Below, piece after piece: positions 53,414 to 63,637 of a stretch of DNA of 64,000 bases. How positions within the stretch are numbered: position 1 is the first letter of the stretch; the number at the start of each line of letters is the position of its first letter. The notes below the pieces were generated by a model. It did no database searches. It was given only the letters and a program-made list of their open reading frames with translations, and was not told the origin of the DNA. The position numbers and the translations under genes are program-made. Source of the DNA: Porticoccaceae bacterium (GTDB lineage Bacteria; Pseudomonadota; Gammaproteobacteria; Pseudomonadales; Porticoccaceae); the NCBI GenBank assembly GCA_024639885.1, contig JAHEGD010000014.1:5754-69753 (forward strand), written 5' to 3'.

Positions 53414-54713
53414 GCCGACTAGCCAAGCCGCCCGACCGACCCCAACCGACCACTCGGCGACCATCAAGGCGTCGCTGAAGCGCCGCTACCGCGCCGAGAC
53501 TCGCTTCCGCTGGTATGGCCGCATCGCCATCGCGTTTGGCTTGGCGGCGGTGTTAGTGCTGTTTGTCGATATTATTAGCAAGGGCCACGGCGCCTTTAAA
53601 ACCACCCATATCGCTGTGCCGGTTGAGTACGACCTGGCGCAGCTCGGGGTGCGCGACCTCAACGACAACCAGCAACTGGCACTGGCCGACTGGGACGCCC
53701 TGTTTAAGTCTGGCCTGCGCGAGCTGCTGCCCGACGTGAGCGGCCGCAGCGCGCGCCGCGAGCTCTACCGGATGGTCAGCAATGGAGCCGGCTACGATCT
53801 CAAAGACCGGCTGCAGGCCAACCCACGGCTCGCCAACCAGCGCGAGCAGGTCTGGCTGTCGGCCGACGATGACATTGACACCTACTTTAAGGGGCTGCTC
53901 GACGGCGACCCCTACACCGCGCGGGTCACCGAGCAGCAGATCGAGTGGATCGATGAGCTGCGCAGCGCCGGCCAGATACGCACCCAGTGGAACCGCAATT
54001 TCTGGACCCGCGGTGACTCCCGCGAGCCGGAGCAAGCCGGTATCTGGGGGGCGGTGATGGGCTCGCTGTTTACCCTGGCGATCACCTTTGCGCTGTCGTT
54101 CCCGATCGGCGTGTCGGCGGCGATCTACCTAGAGGAGTTTGCCCCGCGCAACCGCTTCACCGATTTTATCGAGATCAACATCAACAACCTCGCGGCGGTG
54201 CCGTCGATTATCTTCGGCCTGCTCGGGCTGGCGATCTTTATCAACTTTTTTGGTGTACCGCGCTCGATCCCGATTCTCGGCGGCTTAGTACTGACGCTGA
54301 TGACCCTGCCGACGATTATTATCACCAGCCGTGCAGCCATTAAAGCGGTGCCGCCATCAATCCGCGAGGCGGCGCTGGGGATGGGCGCCTCCAAGCATCA
54401 GGTGGTGCTCCACCATGTACTGCCATTGGCGATGCCGGGCATGCTGACCGGCGCGATCATCGGCATGGCCCAGGCGCTCGGCGAGACTGCGCCACTGCTG
54501 ATGATTGGTATGGTGGCGTTTATTGTCGATATCCCACAGGCGTTTACCGACCCGGCGACGGTACTGCCGGTACAGATTTTCCTCTGGGCCGACAGCCCAG
54601 AGCGCGCTTTCGTTGAAAAGACCTCGGCGGCGATTATGGTGCTGCTCGGCTTTCTGATTATTATGAACACTACCGCGGTGTGGATCCGCAAGCGGCTTGA
54701 GCGCCGCTGGTAG
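53406..54713 (+). CDS. pstA: Phosphate ABC transporter permease PstA (extended form)
   Basis: Second membrane subunit. The 435-residue protein has a first membrane segment at about 38-58, then a soluble insertion of about 150 residues (59-212) before the permease core, compared with 296 residues in all for E. coli PstA. The insertion is charged and probably periplasmic and resembles the N-terminal extension found in many proteobacterial PstA proteins. The core has [26 protein letters not shown] and the EAA loop [25 protein letters not shown]. The ATG at 53406 lies in the end of pstC. Confidence 0.93.
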   Translation: MTEPTSQAARPTPTDHSATIKASLKRRYRAETRFRWYGRIAIAFGLAAVLVLFVDIISKGHGAFKTTHIAVPVEYDLAQLGVRDLNDNQQLALADWDALFKSGLRELLPDVSGRSARRELYRMVSNGAGYDLKDRLQANPRLANQREQVWLSADDDIDTYFKGLLDGDPYTARVTEQQIEWIDELRSAGQIRTQWNRNFWTRGDSREPEQAGIWGAVMGSLFTLAITFALSFPIGVSAAIYLEEFAPRNRFTDFIEININNLAAVPSIIFGLLGLAIFINFFGVPRSIPILGGLVLTLMTLPTIIITSRAAIKAVPPSIREAALGMGASKHQVVLHHVLPLAMPGMLTGAIIGMAQALGETAPLLMIGMVAFIVDIPQAFTDPATVLPVQIFLWADSPERAFVEKTSAAIMVLLGFLIIMNTTAVWIRKRLERRW

Positions 54714-54739
54714 TTACCCACCCAGCAAGGAGCCACCCC

Positions 54740-55555
54740 ATGGCTATTAACAACGACCGACCGATCCCCACCCAGAGTGTCGGCGCCCAGTTTCACGACA
54801 ACGCGCGTATGTCGATGCGCGACGTGAATATTTTTTATGGTGATAAGCAGGCGATCTTTGACGTCAGCCTCGACATCGGCCAGAACGAGGTGATGGCGAT
54901 GATCGGCCCGTCGGGCTGTGGCAAGTCGACTTTTTTGCGCTCGCTCAACCGCATGAACGACACCATCGAAGGGTGCCGAGTCGTCGGTGACATTGCGATG
55001 GATGGCCAAGATCTCTACGATTCTAAGCTTGACGTCGTCGAGTTGCGCGCGCGAGTGGGTATGGTCTTCCAAAAACCCAACCCGTTCCCCAAGTCGATCT
55101 ACGACAACGTCGCCTACGGCCCCAAAATTCACGGCCTAGCCGAGAGCCGCGTCGACTTGGATGAAATCGTCGAGAGCAGCCTGCGCAAAGCGAGCCTCTG
55201 GAACGAAGTTAAAGACCGGCTCCACCAGCCCGGCACCGGCCTCTCTGGCGGCCAGCAGCAGCGCCTCTGTATCGCCCGCGCCATCGCCGTCAACCCAGAG
55301 GTGATTTTGATGGACGAGCCGTGCTCGGCACTCGACCCGATCGCCACCGCCAAGATCGAGGAGCTGATCGAGGAGCTGAGCGAAAACTTTACTATCGCCA
55401 TCGTCACCCACTCGATGCAGCAGGCCGCGCGGGTATCGCACCGCACCGCCTACTTTCACCTCGGCCGGCTGATTGAGGTCAACCCGACCGAGCAGGTCTT
55501 TACTATGCCCGAGCACGAATTGACCGAAGGCTATATCACCGGCCGATTCGGCTAA
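54740..55555 (+). CDS. pstB: Phosphate ABC transporter ATP-binding protein PstB
   Basis: ATPase of the phosphate importer. The 271-residue protein has Walker [20 protein letters not shown], the Q-loop in [22 protein letters not shown], signature [15 protein letters not shown], Walker [14 protein letters not shown] and the switch His in [14 protein letters not shown] lies before the ATG. phoU follows after 14 bases. Confidence 0.97.
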   Translation: MAINNDRPIPTQSVGAQFHDNARMSMRDVNIFYGDKQAIFDVSLDIGQNEVMAMIGPSGCGKSTFLRSLNRMNDTIEGCRVVGDIAMDGQDLYDSKLDVVELRARVGMVFQKPNPFPKSIYDNVAYGPKIHGLAESRVDLDEIVESSLRKASLWNEVKDRLHQPGTGLSGGQQQRLCIARAIAVNPEVILMDEPCSALDPIATAKIEELIEELSENFTIAIVTHSMQQAARVSHRTAYFHLGRLIEVNPTEQVFTMPEHELTEGYITGRFG

Positions 55556-55569
55556 CAGGAGCAGTCACC

Positions 55570-56259
55570 ATGGAAAACCTCACCTTCGAAAACCACATCG
55601 CTTCGGTGTTTGACGAGGAGCTCGAAGAGATTCGCAGCGACCTGATGAACATGGGCGGCCAGGTTGAGCAGCAGCTCGAAGACGCTGTGCGCGCCATCTG
55701 CGACGCCGACAGCCAGCTCGCCGAGCAGGTGATTCAGCGCGACGGCAAAGTCGACAAGATGGAGCTGGCCATCGACGAGGCCTGTGTACTGGTGATCGCT
55801 CGCCGCCAACCGGCCGCCAGCGACCTGCGCCTAGTCGTGGCAGTGACCCGCGCGGTAGCCGACTTGGAGCGGATTGGCGATGAGGCCAAGAAAATCGCCA
55901 AACACGCCCTCGAGCTGACCGAATCTGGCCCGTCGCCGATGGGCTACACCGAGGTGCGCCACCTCGCCCAGTCGGTCAGCCAAATTTTGCGCAACTCGCT
56001 GGACGCGTTTGCCCGCTTTGATGCCGATGCGGCTCTTGTGACGCTAGAGCAAGACAAGCAGATCGACATGGACTACAAGACCGCGCTGCGTGAACTGGTC
56101 ACCTATATGATGGAGGACCCGCGTAGCATTGGCCGGGTGATGAGCATAATGTGGGTTGTGCGCTCACTGGAGCGGATTGGCGACCACGCCAAAAACCTCT
56201 GCGAGCAGGTGGTGTTCATCGTCAAAGGCAAAGACATCCGCCACAGCGACGGCCACTGA
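55570..56259 (+). CDS. phoU: Phosphate signalling complex protein PhoU
   Basis: Negative regulator that couples PstSCAB activity to PhoR. The 229-residue protein has two related three-helix bundles; the conserved metal-binding acidic motifs are seen in VARRQPAASDLRLVVAVTRAVADLERIGDEAKKIA (first repeat) and RSIGRVMSIMWVVRSLERIGDHAKNLCEQVVF (second). AGGAG lies before the ATG. Confidence 0.96.
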   Translation: MENLTFENHIASVFDEELEEIRSDLMNMGGQVEQQLEDAVRAICDADSQLAEQVIQRDGKVDKMELAIDEACVLVIARRQPAASDLRLVVAVTRAVADLERIGDEAKKIAKHALELTESGPSPMGYTEVRHLAQSVSQILRNSLDAFARFDADAALVTLEQDKQIDMDYKTALRELVTYMMEDPRSIGRVMSIMWVVRSLERIGDHAKNLCEQVVFIVKGKDIRHSDGH

Positions 56260-56291
56260 CCCTACCCTACCCCTAAGGAAGCCAACCCATC

Positions 56292-58367
56292 GTGGCCAGC
56301 AGCAGTGACCGGTTTTTTGATTATCGTCTGAGTTGGTTGGCGTTTAACGAGCGGGTGTTGCAAGAGGCCGCCGACCGCAACAACCCGATTGTTGAACGGA
56401 TGCGCTTTCTGGGTATCTTCTCCAACAACCAAGATGAGTTTTTTCGGGTTAGGTTTGCCCAGCTGCAGCGCGAGCTGGAGCTGATTCAAGGCCCCAAAGA
56501 GCAGACCGCACTGATCAAACTGCTGCGCGCTATCCAGCGCAAGACCTCGCAACTGAGCGAGCAGTTCGACACCATCTACACCGAGCTGCTCGCCGAGCTG
56601 GCCAAGCGCAAGATCTACTGCCTCAACGAGAGCAACCTTACCGCCAAGCAGGGGCGCTGGCTGCACCGCCACTTCACTACCGAAATACTGCCGCACATTG
56701 TGCCGCTGTGGGTCGACCGCGGCACCGATCTCAAGCGGGTGGTCAACGACGGTGAAAGTTATTTGATGGTAGAGCTGCGCCAGAACAACGACGCCCGCTT
56801 CGCGCTGATCGCCATCCCCACCGCAGTGTCGCGGTTCATTCCACTTCAGTCTGAAGACGGCAAAGCGAAAAAATACTTCATGCTGATCGATGACGCGATC
56901 CGCTACTGCATGGACGACATCTTCGGCGGCCTCTACCAGACCGAGACGGCGCGCTGCTGGTCGATGAAGATCACCCGTGACGCCGAGTACTCGCTGGACA
57001 GCGATCTCGACACCAGCCTGGTCGAGAAGATGAGCGACGGCGTTAAACAGCGGCTCACATCGGAGCCGGTGCGGCTCAGTTTTGACAAGTCGATGCCCAA
57101 GGGGATCCGCGAGATTTTGGCCGACGGGCTCGGCTTTGACGAGTACGACACCTACCTGTCGGCCGGCCGCTACCGCAACTTTCGCGACTTTATCGGCTTC
57201 CCCAATATGGGCCCAGCCTACCTAGAGGAGAAACCGCTAGAGCCGCTGCTGTCAGCGCCGATTGCCCGCACCAAGAACCTCTTCGATGCGATCGACGAAG
57301 AGGATATTCTGCTCTACTACCCCTACCACCAGTTCAACCACTTCACCGAATTTGTCCGCCAGGCGGCGTTTGACCCCAGTGTCAGCGAGATCCGCATCAA
57401 CGTCTACCGGGTCGCCAAGCACTCGCTGGTGGTCGACTCGTTGATCGATGCCGCCCGCAACGGCAAGAAGGTGGTGGTCAACGTCGAGCTGACCGCGCGC
57501 TTTGACGAGCAGCGCAACATCGAGCTCAGCGAGCAGCTGCAGGCTGCCGGCATCAAGGTGACACTGGGCATACCCACCCTCAAAATACACTCCAAGCTCT
57601 GTCTGGTCGTGCGCCAACTCGATAGCGGCGAGCGCCTCTACGCGCATATTGGCACGGGTAACTTCAACGAAAATACCGCGCGCATCTACACCGACTTTTC
57701 GCTGTTTACCGCCCACCCTGAGATCGGCGCCGAAGTGCGCAACGTCTTTACCTACATCGAATACAGCTATCGTCACTTCGACTTCAACCACCTGATCGTT
57801 TCGCCAGTTAACTCGCGCAGCCGGCTGATGCAGCTGATCACCGCCGAGCGACGTCTGGCTGAGTCCAACCAGCGCGCCCAGATCGATCTCAAGCTCAACA
57901 ACCTGGTCGACCGCCAGTTGATTAGCGAGCTCTACGAGGCGAGCCGGGTCGGTGTCAAAATCCGCCTAGTGGTGCGCGGTATGTGCGCGCTGGTCGCCGG
58001 GGTCAAAGGGATGTCCGAGAACATCGAGGTGATCAGTATCGTCGACCGCTTTTTGGAGCACCCGCGGGTGATGATCTTCCACAACGGCGGCGAACCGAAG
58101 GTGTTTATCTCGTCGGCCGACTGGATGACCCGTAACATCGACCGCCGTGTGGAGGTGGGTTGCCCGATCTACAGCGACAGCCTGCGCCAGCGAATACTGG
58201 ATATCTTTGAGCTGCAGTTTGCCGACCGAGTGAAGGCGCGGGCGATCGACGAAGAGCAGAAAAACCACTATGTCAAACGCGGCAACCGCCGCAAGATCCG
58301 CTCGCAAACCGAGATCTACCACTACCTAAAAGCCAGCGAAAAAGCCGCTGCGCGCAAACAGCCATAA
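56292..58367 (+). CDS. ppk1: Polyphosphate kinase PPK1
   Basis: Makes polyphosphate from ATP. The 691-residue protein has the N-terminal domain (RFFDYRLSWLAFNERVLQEA and SNNQDEFFRVRF), the head domain and the two phospholipase-D-like catalytic domains, with the autophosphorylated His452 in AHIGTGNFNENTARIYTDFSLF and the second conserved His in IHSKLCLV. Start is GTG after AAGGAAG. It overlaps ppx by one base, an arrangement known from E. coli ppk-ppx. Confidence 0.96.
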   Translation: MASSSDRFFDYRLSWLAFNERVLQEAADRNNPIVERMRFLGIFSNNQDEFFRVRFAQLQRELELIQGPKEQTALIKLLRAIQRKTSQLSEQFDTIYTELLAELAKRKIYCLNESNLTAKQGRWLHRHFTTEILPHIVPLWVDRGTDLKRVVNDGESYLMVELRQNNDARFALIAIPTAVSRFIPLQSEDGKAKKYFMLIDDAIRYCMDDIFGGLYQTETARCWSMKITRDAEYSLDSDLDTSLVEKMSDGVKQRLTSEPVRLSFDKSMPKGIREILADGLGFDEYDTYLSAGRYRNFRDFIGFPNMGPAYLEEKPLEPLLSAPIARTKNLFDAIDEEDILLYYPYHQFNHFTEFVRQAAFDPSVSEIRINVYRVAKHSLVVDSLIDAARNGKKVVVNVELTARFDEQRNIELSEQLQAAGIKVTLGIPTLKIHSKLCLVVRQLDSGERLYAHIGTGNFNENTARIYTDFSLFTAHPEIGAEVRNVFTYIEYSYRHFDFNHLIVSPVNSRSRLMQLITAERRLAESNQRAQIDLKLNNLVDRQLISELYEASRVGVKIRLVVRGMCALVAGVKGMSENIEVISIVDRFLEHPRVMIFHNGGEPKVFISSADWMTRNIDRRVEVGCPIYSDSLRQRILDIFELQFADRVKARAIDEEQKNHYVKRGNRRKIRSQTEIYHYLKASEKAAARKQP

Positions 58368-59857
58368 TGGCCAGCGACGACGTGGTCACCGAGGTCGCCG
58401 CGGTTGATATCGGCTCGAACAGTATCCACCTGATTGTCGCCCGGGTGGTTAACGGCGCACTGCAGCCGCTGGTGGCGGAAAAACAGATGGTGCGGCTCGC
58501 CGCCGGGCTCAAAAAAGGCAAGCTGAGCGCCGCCGCCATCGACCGCGGCCTACACGCGCTGCACACCATCGAGCCGATTTTGGCCGGACTGCCCGCCGAG
58601 CGGGTGCGTATCATCGCCACCCACGCGCTGCGCGCTGCCAAGAACCGCGATGAGTTTATCAGCGCCGCCCGCGAGATCCTGCCCTACCCGGTCGAGGTGG
58701 TCAGCGGCGATGAAGAGGCGCGGCTGATCTACCAAGGGGTAGCGCACACCACGCCGGCCGATGGCCGCCGGTTGATTATCGACATCGGCGGCGGCAGCAC
58801 CGAATTTATCATCGGCGAACAGTTCGCCACCCTGCAGCTCTCATCGCTGTCGATGGGCTCCGAGTCGTACCGGCGCAAATACTTCAAAAGTGGCGAGATC
58901 ACCGCCGCCGCGCTCGCCAAGGCGACCGAGGCCGCCAGCGTCGAGCTCGCTAAGATGGAGCGGCGCTTCTGCGCTACCGGCTGGAACCATGCGCTCGGCA
59001 CCTCCGGCTCGATCAAAGTCCTACTCAAATTTGCTTCGCTTTGTGAACCGCAGTTTGACGACACACTCACCCCGGCGATACTGGCCACGCTGCGCAACGT
59101 ACTGATCGACGCCGGCCACAGCGACCAGCTGGCTGGCATTGATACCGACCGCCAGGCACAGCTGCCGGCCGCGTTTGCGATTATCGACGCCGCCTTTGCG
59201 GTACTGGGGATTGAGTCACTGCGCCTCAACGAAGCGGCGCTGCGCGAGGGTGTGCTGTTTGAGCTCTGCGACCAGCTCGATGAGCGCGATATTCGCACCC
59301 GCACTATCGACAGCCTGTCTGCCCGCTACACCATCGACACCAACCAGAGCCAGCGCGTGCAGCGCACCGTCGCACAGCTGCTGCCGCAACTGGGACTGCG
59401 CCGCGCCACTGAAAAAGGGTACAGCCGCTATTTAAGCTGGGCCGCTGCGCTCCACGAGATCGGGCTCGACATCAGCCACCGCAAACTGCAAGAGCACGGC
59501 CGCTACATCATCGCCAACGCCGAGCTGCCCGGCTTTAGCAGCGAGCAGCAGCAGATACTGGCGACGCTGGTCGGTATGCAGCGCAAACGCTTCTACCGCC
59601 ACGACCTGCCCAGACTCAACCTGCTATCGCGACCGGCACTGCTGCAGATGGTGCTGGTACTGCGCCTCGCTGTGCTGCTCAACACCCGCCGGCTCGACCG
59701 CGAGCTGCCGCCGATCGCGCTCAGCTACGACAGCGACACCACCCGGCTGAGCTTTGCCGACCAGTGGCTACAGAGCCACCCGCTGATGGCCGCAGATTTA
59801 GAGCGCGAGGTCGCCTACTGGCGCGGCTGCGGCCTACGGCTCAAGGTGAGCGGCTAA
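58367..59857 (+). CDS. ppx: Exopolyphosphatase (Ppx/GppA family)
   Basis: Releases phosphate from polyphosphate ends, opposing PPK1. The 496-residue protein has the ASKHA phosphate-binding motifs AAVDIGSNSIHLIVA and IIDIGGGSTEFIIG and a C-terminal HD-like helical domain (LSWAAALHEIGLDISHRKLQEHGRYIIANAEL). Length and the ppk neighbour favour Ppx over GppA. Its TAA (59855-59857) overlaps the TAG of the convergent gene. Confidence 0.94.
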   Translation: MASDDVVTEVAAVDIGSNSIHLIVARVVNGALQPLVAEKQMVRLAAGLKKGKLSAAAIDRGLHALHTIEPILAGLPAERVRIIATHALRAAKNRDEFISAAREILPYPVEVVSGDEEARLIYQGVAHTTPADGRRLIIDIGGGSTEFIIGEQFATLQLSSLSMGSESYRRKYFKSGEITAAALAKATEAASVELAKMERRFCATGWNHALGTSGSIKVLLKFASLCEPQFDDTLTPAILATLRNVLIDAGHSDQLAGIDTDRQAQLPAAFAIIDAAFAVLGIESLRLNEAALREGVLFELCDQLDERDIRTRTIDSLSARYTIDTNQSQRVQRTVAQLLPQLGLRRATEKGYSRYLSWAAALHEIGLDISHRKLQEHGRYIIANAELPGFSSEQQQILATLVGMQRKRFYRHDLPRLNLLSRPALLQMVLVLRLAVLLNTRRLDRELPPIALSYDSDTTRLSFADQWLQSHPLMAADLEREVAYWRGCGLRLKVSG

Positions 59858-60483
59858 GCAGAGGCCGATGGGCGCGCGCTGACTTGGTCGTACCAGCGCT
59901 GCAGATGAGTCTGTTCGGGACTGATCTTCACCTTAATCCAACGGGCAAAGTCGATAACGATCAGCGTTTGGATGTCGGCAATAGAGAAGTAGTCGCCGAC
60001 TACGTACTCGCTGCTGGCAAAGTGCTGGTTCATGTCGGCAAAAAAGTTGGCCACCCGGGCAAAACCGCGCTCGGCCAGCTCTGGGCTCTGTGGGTAGTCG
60101 TGCGGGCCGGGCACGGCGCGGCCGACAAACATCGGCGTGGTGTTGCGGTAGGCCTCGGCGACGGCCATCAAACCGTTGAGCATAATCTGGTGGTTGTGGA
60201 TATTGACCGCGGCGCGCTCAAGCGGGTCGCGCCCCCACAGCGGGTTTTCTGGGTAGCTCTCTTCTAGGTAGCGACAGATGGCGTCCACTTGGTGGATACG
60301 GCTGCCGTCGTCCAGTTCCAGTACCGGTACATCCATCGCCGGGTTGATGGCGCGAAACTCGTCACTGCGCTGCTCGCCCTTGGTCAGGTCGATCTGCACA
60401 GTCTCTACCGTGACACCCTTCTCGGCGAGAAACATACGCACGCGGCGCGGGTTGGGGGCGGGGGCAAATTCATATAGCTTCAT
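59854..60483 (-). CDS. Glutathione S-transferase family protein
   Basis: A 209-residue protein with an N-terminal thioredoxin-like domain (KLYEFAPAPNPRRVRMFLAEKGVTVE, the cis-Pro in MDVPVLELDDGSRIHQVDAICRYLEE) and a C-terminal helical domain (YVVGDYFSIADIQTLIVIDF). The PNPRRVRMF start, with Asn/Pro before the Arg pair, suggests a Ser/Cys-independent bacterial subgroup. Substrate unknown. Convergent with ppx, the stop codons overlapping within four bases. Confidence 0.88.
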   Translation of the reverse strand: MKLYEFAPAPNPRRVRMFLAEKGVTVETVQIDLTKGEQRSDEFRAINPAMDVPVLELDDGSRIHQVDAICRYLEESYPENPLWGRDPLERAAVNIHNHQIMLNGLMAVAEAYRNTTPMFVGRAVPGPHDYPQSPELAERGFARVANFFADMNQHFASSEYVVGDYFSIADIQTLIVIDFARWIKVKISPEQTHLQRWYDQVSARPSASA

Positions 60484-60514
60484 GGCGATCCTCTCTTGGT
60501 CTTATGGTTGTTGT

Positions 60515-62401
60515 CTAGTTGTTGGGGGTGGCCATACGGGCGCGGATAGCGGCGACTAGGCTGTCGCTGTCGAGTCCTACCGCGCGGTGTTGGGCGGCGG
60601 TGCTGGCGTGGTCGACATAGCTGTCCGGCAGCCCCAGCAGCAGCAGATCAACTGTGGCTGCTTGGCTTGCGTAGTACTCGGCCACAGCGGCGCCGGCACC
60701 GCCGGCTACACTGTTCTCCTCTACGCTGACCAGCAGCCGGCCAGTGTTGGCGTATTGGTCAAGCAGTGCCGTGTCGAGCGGCTTGGCAAAGCGCATATCA
60801 ACCAGCTCTGCATCTAACTGCTCGGCCGCATGGCGGGCGTTGCCAAGCAGCGCACCAAAGTTGAAGATGACCGGGCCGGCGCCGCTGCGCAACAGCCGCC
60901 CCTTGCCGATCGGCCACTCGGCCAGCTCGGCCTGCACCGCGACGTTGGGGCCGCTGCCGCGCGGGTAGCGCACCGCTGCCGGGCCGGGGTGCAGGTAACA
61001 GCTATTCAGTAGCTGGCGCGCTTCGTTCTCTTCAGCCGGGGTGGCAATCACCATATTGGGAATACAGCGCAGGTAGCTAATGTCGTAGGCGCCGGCGTGG
61101 GTGGCGCCGTCTTCACCCACCAGCCCGGCGCGGTCGATGGCAAAGGTCACATCTAAATTTTGCAGCGCCACGTCATGGATCAGTTGATCGTAGCCGCGCT
61201 GCAAAAAAGTGGAGTAGATCGCCACCACCGGCTTGACCCCCTCACAGGCCATGCCGGCCGCCAGCGTAACGGCGTGCTGCTCGGCGATCGCGACATCCAC
61301 ATAGCGCGCTGGAAACTTAGCCGCAAACTCCATCATGCCCGAGCCCTCGCCCATCGCCGGGGTGATGGCGATCAGCTCGGCATCGAGGGCGGCGCGGTCG
61401 CACAGCCAATCGCCAAAGATTTTTTGGTACTTAGGGCCGGCTGGCGCTTGGTTGGTGCTGCTCGGCTCTAGTTTGTTGAGCGCGTGGTAGCCGACCGGGT
61501 CCTGCTCGGCGGGGGCGAAGCCTTTACCTTTTTCGGTGATCACGTGCAGCATCACCGGCCCTTTGATCGCTTTGATCTTCTCCAAGGTGTCGATCAGCAG
61601 CGGCAGGTCGTGGCCGTCGAGCGGGCCGATATAGTAAAAACCGAGCTCCTCAAAAATGGTCGCCGGCGCCACAAACGACTTCATGTACTCCTCGGTGCGG
61701 CGGACCAGCTCTTTGGTGTAGGGCATCCGCTTGAGCACCCGCTTGCCGCCCTCGCGGATCGAATTATAGAAACCGCTCGCCCAAATTTTTGCGAAGTAGG
61801 TGGAGAGCCCGCCGACGTTTTCAGAGATCGACATCTTGTTGTCGTTGAGCACCACCAACAGATCATCATCGACATGGGCGGCGTGGTTGATCGCCTCAAA
61901 TGCCATGCCGGCGGTCATTGCCCCGTCGCCCATCACCGCCACCGTGCGGCGGCTCTCACCGCGCAGCTTGGCGGCCATCGCCATACCCAGCGCCGCACTA
62001 ATTGAGGTCGACGAGTGGCCGACGCCAAAGGTGTCGTAATCGCTCTCGCTGCGCTTAGGGAAGCCAGACAGCCCACCCTGCTGACGGATGGTCAGTAGCT
62101 CGGCGCGGCGGCCGGTGAGCACCTTGTGCGGGTAGGTCTGGTGGCCGACATCCCACACCAAGCGGTCTTCGGGGGTGTTGTAGACATAGTGAAGTGCAAT
62201 GGTCAGCTCGGTGACACCCAGCCCGGCACCAAAATGGCCGCCGGTTTGGCCGATGCAGTAGAGCAGGTAGTGGCGCAGCTGGTCGGCCAGCTCGGCCAGT
62301 TGGGCTACACCTAGGCGGCGCAGGTCGGCTGGCGAATCGACGCTATCGAGCAGTGGCGTGGCCGGCCGCTGGGTGGGAAGCTGATGAAAAACTGTTGCCA
62401 T
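60515..62401 (-). CDS. dxs: 1-deoxy-D-xylulose-5-phosphate synthase
   Basis: First enzyme of the MEP isoprenoid pathway, condensing pyruvate and glyceraldehyde-3-phosphate with thiamine diphosphate. The 628-residue protein has [20 protein letters not shown], the ThDP motif [17 protein letters not shown] through [13 protein letters not shown], the catalytic Glu in [19 protein letters not shown] and the C-terminal transketolase domain. It follows ispA by 51 bases in the common xseB-ispA-dxs order. Confidence 0.97.
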   Translation of the reverse strand: MATVFHQLPTQRPATPLLDSVDSPADLRRLGVAQLAELADQLRHYLLYCIGQTGGHFGAGLGVTELTIALHYVYNTPEDRLVWDVGHQTYPHKVLTGRRAELLTIRQQGGLSGFPKRSESDYDTFGVGHSSTSISAALGMAMAAKLRGESRRTVAVMGDGAMTAGMAFEAINHAAHVDDDLLVVLNDNKMSISENVGGLSTYFAKIWASGFYNSIREGGKRVLKRMPYTKELVRRTEEYMKSFVAPATIFEELGFYYIGPLDGHDLPLLIDTLEKIKAIKGPVMLHVITEKGKGFAPAEQDPVGYHALNKLEPSSTNQAPAGPKYQKIFGDWLCDRAALDAELIAITPAMGEGSGMMEFAAKFPARYVDVAIAEQHAVTLAAGMACEGVKPVVAIYSTFLQRGYDQLIHDVALQNLDVTFAIDRAGLVGEDGATHAGAYDISYLRCIPNMVIATPAEENEARQLLNSCYLHPGPAAVRYPRGSGPNVAVQAELAEWPIGKGRLLRSGAGPVIFNFGALLGNARHAAEQLDAELVDMRFAKPLDTALLDQYANTGRLLVSVEENSVAGGAGAAVAEYYASQAATVDLLLLGLPDSYVDHASTAAQHRAVGLDSDSLVAAIRARMATPNN

Positions 62402-62452
62402 ACTCTATTCAAATCCTGTTGACCAAGCCACTGATGTTAACTCAGTTTGCTA

Positions 62453-63340
62453 TTAATAGTTGCGTGTTACCACGTAGCTTGCCAGTGCCCGCAAGGTGTC
62501 GGCGCGCCCATCAAAGCCGGCCAGCGCCGCCAGTGCCGCAGCGTGCGCCTTGGCCGCCGCCGCGCGGGCCGCGTCGACACCCAACAGCTGCGGGTAGGTG
62601 ACCTTGCCGCGCGCGGCATCGCTGCCCTGCGGTTTACCTAGCTCAGCGGTGCTGCCCTCAACATCGAGAAGATCGTCTTGGATCTGAAACGCCAACCCCA
62701 ACGCCCGCGAGAACTGCTCCAGTGCAGCCAGCTCGGCGCCGTTGGCTGCTCCGCTGGCGCGGGCGGCCAGCATCACGCTCGCCTCCATCAATGCACCGGT
62801 TTTGAGCCGGTGCATCTGTTGAAGCTGCTCCAAGCTGAGCGCCTTGCCGGTAGCGGCGATATCGATTGCCTGGCCAGCCACCATACCGCCGCAGCCGGCC
62901 AGTGTCGCCAGGCTGGCGACTAACTCGACGACAACCGCGGGGGCCACCCCGGGCAACTGGGCGAGCTGTAAAAAGGCCAGCGCCTGCAGGCCATCGCCGG
63001 CCAGAATCGCGGTCGCCTCGTCATAGGCGATATGACAGGTCGGCTTGCCGCGCCGCAACGCGTCGTCGTCCATCGCCGGTAGGTCGTCGTGGATCAGCGA
63101 GTAGACATGGACCATCTCTACCGCGCAGGCAACCCCGAGCGCGACCTGGCGCGGCCCGCCCAGCGCATCACTGGTGGCCAGCGCCAGTGCCGGCCGCAGC
63201 CGCTTGCCGCCGGCCAGCGCCGAGTAGCGCATCGCGCCAAACAGCCGGGCGGCAGTGCCCTGCTCGGCCGGTAGGCAGGCATCTAGCTGCTCCTCGACCA
63301 GCGTTGAGCACTCGACCAGATAGGCGCGCAGATCAACCAC
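62453..63340 (-). CDS. ispA: Farnesyl diphosphate synthase (IspA)
   Basis: Chain-elongating prenyltransferase making FPP. The 295-residue protein has the first Asp-rich motif DDLPAMDDDALRRGKPTCH, GGKRLRPAL near the start and the second motif QIQDDLLDVEG. The frame is open upstream to 63448 but runs through xseB; the GTG at 63340, eight bases after the xseB stop, gives the family N-terminus VDLRAYLVECS. Confidence 0.95.
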   Translation of the reverse strand: MVDLRAYLVECSTLVEEQLDACLPAEQGTAARLFGAMRYSALAGGKRLRPALALATSDALGGPRQVALGVACAVEMVHVYSLIHDDLPAMDDDALRRGKPTCHIAYDEATAILAGDGLQALAFLQLAQLPGVAPAVVVELVASLATLAGCGGMVAGQAIDIAATGKALSLEQLQQMHRLKTGALMEASVMLAARASGAANGAELAALEQFSRALGLAFQIQDDLLDVEGSTAELGKPQGSDAARGKVTYPQLLGVDAARAAAAKAHAAALAALAGFDGRADTLRALASYVVTRNY

Positions 63341-63348
63341 GGCAGCGG

Positions 63349-63606
63349 CTACTCGTCGTCCAGCGCAAACGGTTGGGCGTGCAACTGATCGCCGTCGCGA
63401 GTCAGTAGAGCGACCTTCTGCTCGGCGTCGCTGAGCGCCTTTTGGCACTCCCGCGCCAGGCTGATGCCCTGCTCAAACGACAACATCGACTGCTCTAGCG
63501 ACAGGTCGCCCTGCTCGAGCGCTTCGACCAGCCCTTCCAGCTTGGCCAGCTGCTCTTCAAACAGCGGGGCCGGTTGTGCAGCAGTTTTTTTAGCTTTTGT
63601 GGTCAT
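63349..63606 (-). CDS. xseB: Exodeoxyribonuclease VII small subunit
   Basis: The 85-residue helical protein shows FEEQLAKLEGLVEALEQGDLSLEQSMLSFEQGISLARECQKALSDAEQKV, the signature of XseB, which assembles with XseA. The ATG at 63606 has AGGAG five bases upstream; a GTG two codons earlier is less likely. First gene of xseB-ispA-dxs. Confidence 0.95.
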   Translation of the reverse strand: MTTKAKKTAAQPAPLFEEQLAKLEGLVEALEQGDLSLEQSMLSFEQGISLARECQKALSDAEQKVALLTRDGDQLHAQPFALDDE

Positions 63607-63637
63607 AACCACTCCTATCAGTTAATACCCGGCGCCG

